Of a DNA stretch of 64,000 nt, positions 59,882 through 64,000 are shown one piece after another. The translations under genes were made by a program, and so were the position numbers. Numbering within the stretch: position 1 is the stretch's first letter; every line of letters starts with the position of its first letter. The stretch covers positions 1 to 64,000 of the forward strand of contig NZ_FTOL01000003.1 in the NCBI RefSeq assembly GCF_900156735.1, given 5' to 3'. Under the pieces are notes generated by a model. It was not told where the DNA came from. It saw only the letters and a list, made by a program, of their open reading frames with translations, and did no database searches. This stretch comes from Chryseobacterium ureilyticum (GTDB lineage: Bacteria; Bacteroidota; Bacteroidia; Flavobacteriales; Weeksellaceae).

Positions 59882-62266
59882 TTAAAAACTATATGAGAGA
59901 TTCAGTCGGAAATTGACAGGATTGGTCGCTCTCCATCCATAATGGGTATATGACCAGGCTCCAGGATAAAAACCAACATAATTGTAACGATCAGTAAGGT
60001 TATTGACTAGGAAAGAGAGCTGGTAATTGTCTCTTTTATAAGAAACCCCTACATCTAAAGTAAAATAATCATCAGGCAGATACGGATGATCTAAAACGAC
60101 AGGCCAAGCTGCTCTTTTCGCCTGATATTCATACCCGAAAGAGAATCCCAGACCTTCAAGATCACCTTTAGCAATGGTATATTTAATCCAAGCGTTGCTG
60201 ATATGTTTTGCTGTTCCATATAGCATTCCGCCTATTTTTTTAGGATCATTATCTTCTGTTACTTTAGCATCTGTATAGGCATAGTTGAAAAGAATGCTCC
60301 AGTTTTTACTGATATTTCCGTTTAGATCAAATTCAATTCCTTTGGATACACTTTTCCCAGACTGTTCAAAAAGTCCTGGAAAATCAATCCCAGCAGAAGT
60401 CAACATATTTGTTTTAGTAAGGTGATAAAAGGTAAGGTTTGTCATCAACTGCCCATTAAACCAGGTTTTCTTTACACCAACTTCTGTATTTTTTCCAAAA
60501 GAAGGATCTGCAGAACTACCGTTGATAAGCTTTCCTGTCTGCTCTTGAAAAGTTTCATCATACAGCCCATAAACTGTGAAAGTTGGCGTCAAAAGCCCTG
60601 TGATACTTACTCTTGGGGTAACAGCTGTATTTTTAATTTCTGCCCCCTTGTCTGCGGCACTCGTTTTTGAAGTAGAGGTATAACGGAAACCTGCTGCCAC
60701 TCTTAATTTGTCTTCAAGGAAACGAGCTTCATCTTGTAAGTGGAATGATGTATAAGAATAATCGGTAAGGTAGTTTGCTCCACGTTCTCTGAGTGATTTA
60801 GAACGGTCATATTCAGGAATATCGGATTTTTTCAGATGCCCGTAAACAGGATTATAGATATTGAATACAGGACCAATATTCTGCGGAAGTACACTCCAGT
60901 CTGCGACATAGGATTTCTTACCCATATCTATTCCGGCAAGAATATTATGATTGATATTTCCGGTAGAGAATTTCCCTCTTGTGAATACCTGCCCAATCAT
61001 TGAGGTATTTAAAGCATCATTAATACTTATTCCACGATCTACATCACCTCTTTTTCTTCCCGTTACAGGATTATCAGCTAACGTAATAGAATTATACTTC
61101 GCATAAAGAGACTCTCCCTGCATCTGAGAACGAATGTATCCAAACTGACCGGTAATCAGCCAATTATCATTAAAGTTATGATTAATAGTTCCATAAACAT
61201 TATGCTCCCATGAACGGGTAGGATCTATAATAGGGTCTGAAAAGGTAAAAGATCTTTTTAACTCTTTAAATCCGTCAATACCATACACATATTTGGCAAA
61301 GCCACCCTGAAAATTGTTTTGCGAAAGGATATATTCAAGAGTTACATTGGTATTCTCTGATGCCACATACTTGAAAGACGGGTTAATAACATATTGCTCA
61401 TGCTCTACATATTGCTGAAAAGATCCGGATTTTGTTCCCATAAGGTTCAGTCTTCCCCAAAATTTCCCATCTTTACTTAGCTTTTTCTCAACATCTGCCG
61501 TTGCACGATATAGATTAAAACTTCCCAAAGTAAGCTGAACATTTCCTTTCTCTCTACCTACAGGCTTCTTCGTTACAATATTATAAAAACCTCCCGGCTG
61601 GGTATTTCCCATCATAAATCCAGCAGGACCTTTTACAAACTCTACACGATCCACAAAAGACATATCTTCACGAAGAGGACCGAAACTCCCACTTACATCC
61701 ATCCCATTTCTCAGATTCGAAGCAGAAAATCCACGTACTGCAATTCCAACACTTCCTTCTTCCTGGTGGGTAATGGTACGAACACCACTCACATTCCGGC
61801 TCAATCCTTCAGCCGTTGTAAGGATTTGCTGATCACTCAATAAACGCTGATCTATTACCTGAATATTTTGAGGAGTTACCAAAAGGTTTTCCCCTAATCT
61901 CAACGTAGAAGAAGGAATTGTCTTCCTGTTTGCAGATACATTTACCGCTACAATCTGATAAGTATCTGTAATTTGCTCAAAATCATGCGAAATACTATCA
62001 TTTGATTTTAATGTAAAAGAATAAGTTTTCTTAATATCAGGATCTTCAACTTTTAATATATAATTTCCTGCAGGAATATTATTAAACCTATAAAAGCCAT
62101 TATCATCAGTATAAACTTCCGCTTCTCCATTATTCAAAATAACCTTCACCGCCGAAAGTGGCTCCTTTTGAGAGTTTACAACCTTTCCGGTAATCTGCGA
62201 AGTACTTTGCGCCCACATAATAGCCGGAAAAAGCAATACCGGAAAAAGGAATCTGTTCTTATTCAT
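59882..62266 (-). CDS. TonB-dependent siderophore-type receptor
   Basis: A 794-residue outer membrane receptor. Signal peptide (1-19, ending in WAQS), N-terminal carboxypeptidase-like domain (about 22-100), plug with NIQVIDQRLLSDQQILTTAEGLSRNVSGV and the conserved VEFVKGPAGFMMGNTQPGGFYNIVTKKP, then a barrel ending in NLSYSF. The plug sequence is typical of ferri-siderophore receptors (FhuA/FpvA-like). Neighbours are a PepSY protein and an AraC regulator, as in iron uptake loci. The siderophore cannot be named. Confidence 0.92.
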   Translation of the reverse strand: MNKNRFLFPVLLFPAIMWAQSTSQITGKVVNSQKEPLSAVKVILNNGEAEVYTDDNGFYRFNNIPAGNYILKVEDPDIKKTYSFTLKSNDSISHDFEQITDTYQIVAVNVSANRKTIPSSTLRLGENLLVTPQNIQVIDQRLLSDQQILTTAEGLSRNVSGVRTITHQEEGSVGIAVRGFSASNLRNGMDVSGSFGPLREDMSFVDRVEFVKGPAGFMMGNTQPGGFYNIVTKKPVGREKGNVQLTLGSFNLYRATADVEKKLSKDGKFWGRLNLMGTKSGSFQQYVEHEQYVINPSFKYVASENTNVTLEYILSQNNFQGGFAKYVYGIDGFKELKRSFTFSDPIIDPTRSWEHNVYGTINHNFNDNWLITGQFGYIRSQMQGESLYAKYNSITLADNPVTGRKRGDVDRGISINDALNTSMIGQVFTRGKFSTGNINHNILAGIDMGKKSYVADWSVLPQNIGPVFNIYNPVYGHLKKSDIPEYDRSKSLRERGANYLTDYSYTSFHLQDEARFLEDKLRVAAGFRYTSTSKTSAADKGAEIKNTAVTPRVSITGLLTPTFTVYGLYDETFQEQTGKLINGSSADPSFGKNTEVGVKKTWFNGQLMTNLTFYHLTKTNMLTSAGIDFPGLFEQSGKSVSKGIEFDLNGNISKNWSILFNYAYTDAKVTEDNDPKKIGGMLYGTAKHISNAWIKYTIAKGDLEGLGFSFGYEYQAKRAAWPVVLDHPYLPDDYFTLDVGVSYKRDNYQLSFLVNNLTDRYNYVGFYPGAWSYTHYGWRATNPVNFRLNLSYSF

Positions 62267-62305
62267 AATTGTTATTTAGAATTAGTTTAATTAAATTTAC
62301 GCTGG

Positions 62306-62313
62306 CAAAATTA
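62306..62313 (-). promoter_or_regulatory. -7 element of the siderophore receptor promoter
   Basis: Minus-strand TAATTTTG (62313-62306), 39 bp before the ATG. There is no TTG at -33, which fits a promoter that needs an activator. Confidence 0.55.
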
Positions 62314-62323
62314 GCGGTTCCCA

Positions 62324-62356
62324 TTAGGAAATACTTTTGAGCTTAGGATAAATACT
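62324..62356. promoter_or_regulatory. direct repeat, candidate AraC operator
   Basis: TTAGGAAATACT (62324-62335) and TTAGGATAAATACT (62343-62356) are direct repeats spaced 19 bp from start to start, located just upstream of the -7 element and 8 bp before the AraC start. AraC-family activators bind such tandem half-sites about two helical turns apart. Confidence 0.6.
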
Positions 62357-62363
62357 TTAGATT

Positions 62364-63350
62364 TTGGGAGAGACTGTACCGGAAAATACAATAGCAAGAC
62401 AGATTTTAGATTTTTTTGGGGAGAATCATCGCGGTAGTGTGCCCGAAATATTCATCAATGAACTTGGGAAATTTGAAACCCTGACGTTGTATGAAGGAGA
62501 TGAGTTTTTGGTCAAAGAATATCAGTTCTCGTATGCTGAAGATTATACCATGAAGTTCAGGACTGAAGCTGTAAAATATATTGAGCTAGCCTTCTTTCTT
62601 GATGGAGCAGAGGTTATCCAGGATTTAGTGGGTGAAAAAAAAGGAGAATATAAACTCTTTCACCATTATATCTATTTTACGCCTGAAAATGCTGATGTGG
62701 AAATTTATTTTCAAAAAGAAACCAGTTACAAAAATCTGGATATATATGTATCAAAAGATTATTTTCATCAACTGGCTGGGAGCAATACAACATTACAAAA
62801 CTTCATCAATAAAATCGACCAGAACACAGCAGCTAGCCTGTTTCCGGAAGGGCTTCCTATAACACCGCAAATGATGAGCATTTTATTGGAAATAAAAAAA
62901 TGTAACTTAGAGGGTTTTTACAGAGATTATTTCATAAAGAGTAAGATTCTTAATCTATTATTCCTCATTTTTGAATTCACAAAAAGCACACAAAATGAAA
63001 CGGTAACTAAATCCAGGCTTTCCATCAACACTTATGAAGTTCATCAATTGATGGAAGTGAAAAAATTTATAGAAGATAATCTGAAATCATTTTATACTAT
63101 TGAACAGCTCTCCATAAAGTTTGGCATTAATGAATTTAAACTGAAAAATGGTTTTAAGGAACTGTTTGGGGATGGTGTTTTTCATTATGCCTCCAAACTT
63201 AGGATGAAAGAGGCGCTTTATCTGCTTAAAAACTCTGATTTCTCTATAAAAGAGATTGCTTATCATCTGGGATATGCCTCGCCTTCTTCTTTTAGCGTTG
63301 CTTTTAAAAATGAGCTAGGAATGGGACCGAGCTATTACAGAAAGAATTAA
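62364..63350 (+). CDS. AraC-family regulator
   Basis: A 328-residue regulator, divergent from the siderophore receptor. The N-terminal part (about 1-215) is a poorly conserved sensor. The C-terminal AraC domain (about 225-326) has two helix-turn-helix units: YTIEQLSIKFGINEFKLKNGFK and FSIKEIAYHLGYASPSSFSVAFK. The start is TTG at 62364, because the first ATG (MKFRTEAVKY) would remove about 64 residues of the sensor. Probably activates the receptor in response to a ferric siderophore, as in known PchR-like regulators (inference). Confidence 0.87.
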   Translation: MGETVPENTIARQILDFFGENHRGSVPEIFINELGKFETLTLYEGDEFLVKEYQFSYAEDYTMKFRTEAVKYIELAFFLDGAEVIQDLVGEKKGEYKLFHHYIYFTPENADVEIYFQKETSYKNLDIYVSKDYFHQLAGSNTTLQNFINKIDQNTAASLFPEGLPITPQMMSILLEIKKCNLEGFYRDYFIKSKILNLLFLIFEFTKSTQNETVTKSRLSINTYEVHQLMEVKKFIEDNLKSFYTIEQLSIKFGINEFKLKNGFKELFGDGVFHYASKLRMKEALYLLKNSDFSIKEIAYHLGYASPSSFSVAFKNELGMGPSYYRKN

Positions 63351-63414
63351 GCTGAATACAATTATCATAATTCAAAAAATAATTTTTAATCTATAACTAT
63401 TTTAAAAACAAAAA

Positions 63415-63441
63415 ACCCTCCGTATTCAAAATACAGAGGGT
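63415..63441 (-). terminator. tRNA operon terminator 1
   Basis: Minus strand: ACCCTCTGTAT hairpin with one mismatch and a 5-nt loop, followed by TTTTTTG. It ends the first tRNA unit. Confidence 0.85.
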
Positions 63442-63445
63442 CTTG

Positions 63446-63529
63446 TACCCCAGACGGGACTTGAACCCGTACGTCCTTGCGGACACAGGATTTTAAGTCC
63501 TGCGTGTCTACCAGTTCCACCACCAGGGC
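63446..63529 (-). tRNA. tRNA-Leu (anticodon TAA), copy 1
   Basis: An 84-nt class II tRNA. Acceptor GCCCTGG pairs with CTGGGGT including wobbles, D-arm GGAACTGGTAGACAC, anticodon loop CTTAAAA (TAA), long variable arm TGTCCGCAAGGACGT and T-arm ACGGGTTCAAGTCCCGT. CCA is not encoded. Identical to the copy at 63802-63885. Confidence 0.95.
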
Positions 63530-63540
63530 ATGGTGTAGAC

Positions 63541-63592
63541 ACGAAAATAGATTTGAATAAATCTTATGCTCTATCAGCTGAGCTATTTTCGC
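63541..63592 (-). pseudogene. shrunken tRNA-Gly remnant (52 nt)
   Basis: The 5' 26 nt match the intact tRNA-Gly at 63895-63967 with one change (GCGAAAATAGCTCAGCTG then A for G). The anticodon and T-arms are replaced by a single hairpin (AGATTT-ATTC-AAATCT). The 3' end TTTTCGT can still pair with the acceptor 5' strand. It sits exactly where tRNA-Gly lies in the second unit. Probably a decayed gene. Confidence 0.8.
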
Positions 63593-63596
63593 ATTG

Positions 63597-63678
63597 TGCG
63601 GATGAAGGGACTCGAACCCCCACGCCTCGCGGCACCAGATCCTAAGTCTGGCGTGGCTACCAATTACACCACATCCGC
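63597..63678 (-). tRNA. tRNA-Leu (anticodon TAG), copy 1
   Basis: An 82-nt class II tRNA with a perfect acceptor GCGGATG / CATCCGC, discriminator A, anticodon loop CTTAGGA (TAG), long variable arm TGCCGCGAGGCG and T-arm TGGGGGTTCGAGTCCC. First gene of the unit after the promoter. Confidence 0.95.
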
Positions 63679-63723
63679 TGATATATTATTCTGCTTTCGC
63701 AGATTTTGTTGATGATTCTTTTA

Positions 63724-63731
63724 CAAATATA
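63724..63731 (-). promoter_or_regulatory. tRNA operon promoter (-7 element)
   Basis: Minus-strand TATATTTG (63731-63724), 46 bp before tRNA-Leu(TAG). The -33 region has only a weak match (GTTC). Confidence 0.6.
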
Positions 63732-63771
63732 AGAATCTTTATTTAATGAACACTCTCTATAAAAACAAAAA

Positions 63772-63797
63772 ACCCTCCGTAACGAAATACAGAGGGT
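63772..63797 (-). terminator. tRNA operon terminator 2
   Basis: Minus strand: ACCCTCTGTAT / ACGGAGGGT-type hairpin with a T run, almost the same as terminator 1. It ends the second tRNA unit. Confidence 0.85.
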
Positions 63798-63801
63798 CTT
63801 G

Positions 63802-63885
63802 TACCCCAGACGGGACTTGAACCCGTACGTCCTTGCGGACACAGGATTTTAAGTCCTGCGTGTCTACCAGTTCCACCACCAGGGC
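63802..63885 (-). tRNA. tRNA-Leu (anticodon TAA), copy 2
   Basis: Sequence identical to copy 1 over 84 nt, anticodon loop CTTAAAA. Part of the second tRNA unit. Confidence 0.95.
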
Positions 63886-63894
63886 ATGGTGTGG

Positions 63895-63967
63895 AGCGAA
63901 AAACGGGATTCGAACCCGCGACCCCAACCTTGGCAAGGTTGTGCTCTACCAGCTGAGCTATTTTCGC
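63895..63967 (-). tRNA. tRNA-Gly (anticodon GCC)
   Basis: 73 nt with acceptor GCGAAAA / TTTTCGC, D-arm GCTCAGCTGGTAGAGC, anticodon loop TTGCCAA (GCC) and T-arm GCGGGTTCGAATCCCGT. The CCA end is encoded (63892-63894). Confidence 0.95.
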
Positions 63968-63971
63968 ATAG

Positions 63972-64000
63972 TGCGGATGAAGGGACTCGAACCCCCACGC
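63972..64000 (-). tRNA. tRNA-Leu (anticodon TAG expected), copy 2, partial
   Basis: The 3' end of a tRNA cut by the window edge. The visible 29 nt (GCGTGGGGGTTCGAGTCCCT and acceptor CATCCGCA) equal the 3' end of tRNA-Leu(TAG) copy 1. Confidence 0.9.

Noticed and set aside
63410..64000. tRNA cluster as an integration hotspot with an attachment site
   Set aside because: No integrase gene or direct repeat typical of att sites is seen inside the window. The repeated sequences are explained by duplication of the tRNA unit.

Overview
The window is a low-GC stretch from a Bacteroidota chromosome, most likely a flavobacterium of the Chryseobacterium type. Evidence: TAnnTTTG-type -7 promoter elements, a division/cell-wall (dcw) cluster in the Bacteroidota order without murF or ddl, a C-terminal type IX secretion sorting domain, carboxypeptidase-like N-domains on TonB-dependent receptors, lipoprotein signals and a typical set of flavobacterial families. 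I see no insertion sequence, prophage or CRISPR array.

Layout. (1) 0.1-5.7 kb: a TPR sensor kinase and response regulator, followed by a run of little-known genes (coiled-coil membrane protein, Cys-rich mini-protein, two-helix membrane protein, secreted basic protein and two very small ORFs) separated by clear terminators. (2) 5.8-7.6 kb, minus strand: alpha/beta hydrolase, engB GTPase, GNAT acetyltransferase. (3) 7.9-24.7 kb: the dcw cluster mraZ-rsmH-ftsL-ftsI-murE-mraY-murD-ftsW-murG-murC-ftsQ-ftsA-ftsZ, then a yqeY-like gene. MraZ boxes precede it, and two families of small intergenic repeats sit in its spacers. (4) 25.2-27.2 kb: bacilliredoxin-like protein and GH3-family protein. (5) 27.3-32.7 kb, minus: mutL, rhomboid protease, two paralogous membrane endonuclease/exonuclease/phosphatase proteins and two lipoproteins. 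(6) 33.1-36.9 kb, minus: DUF1275 membrane protein, USP-like protein, and an OmpR-type two-component pair.

(7) 37.3-46.6 kb: a phosphonate-type utilisation locus. It holds an XRE-cupin regulator, TonB-dependent receptor, 12-helix transporter, FAD oxidoreductase and PhnX-like HAD hydrolase, and then a secreted phosphodiesterase/phosphatase with LamG and T9SS sorting domains. A GTTTAC/GTAAAC inverted repeat next to the regulator gene recurs upstream of the phosphodiesterase, suggesting one regulon. The model is surface release of a phosphonate, import, oxidation to an aldehyde and C-P cleavage. (8) 46.6-49.0 kb, minus: MocR-type regulator, GNAT and an unknown gene.

(9) 49.1-58.7 kb: the strongest candidate for a little-described system. 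A minus-strand gene set encodes YbjN-like, PspA/IM30, YqiJ-like (OB-fold membrane), YqiK-like flotillin and a 1600-residue ATPase with a C-terminal MoxR-like AAA module. It is divergent from an XRE regulator. It looks like a membrane-integrity or remodelling system. (10) 58.7-63.4 kb: a ferri-siderophore-type receptor with a PepSY membrane protein, divergent from an AraC regulator, with a direct-repeat candidate operator between them. (11) 63.4-64.0 kb: a tandemly duplicated minus-strand tRNA cluster (Leu-TAG, Gly-GCC, Leu-TAA). One Gly copy has shrunk to 52 nt but still keeps a pairable acceptor stem.
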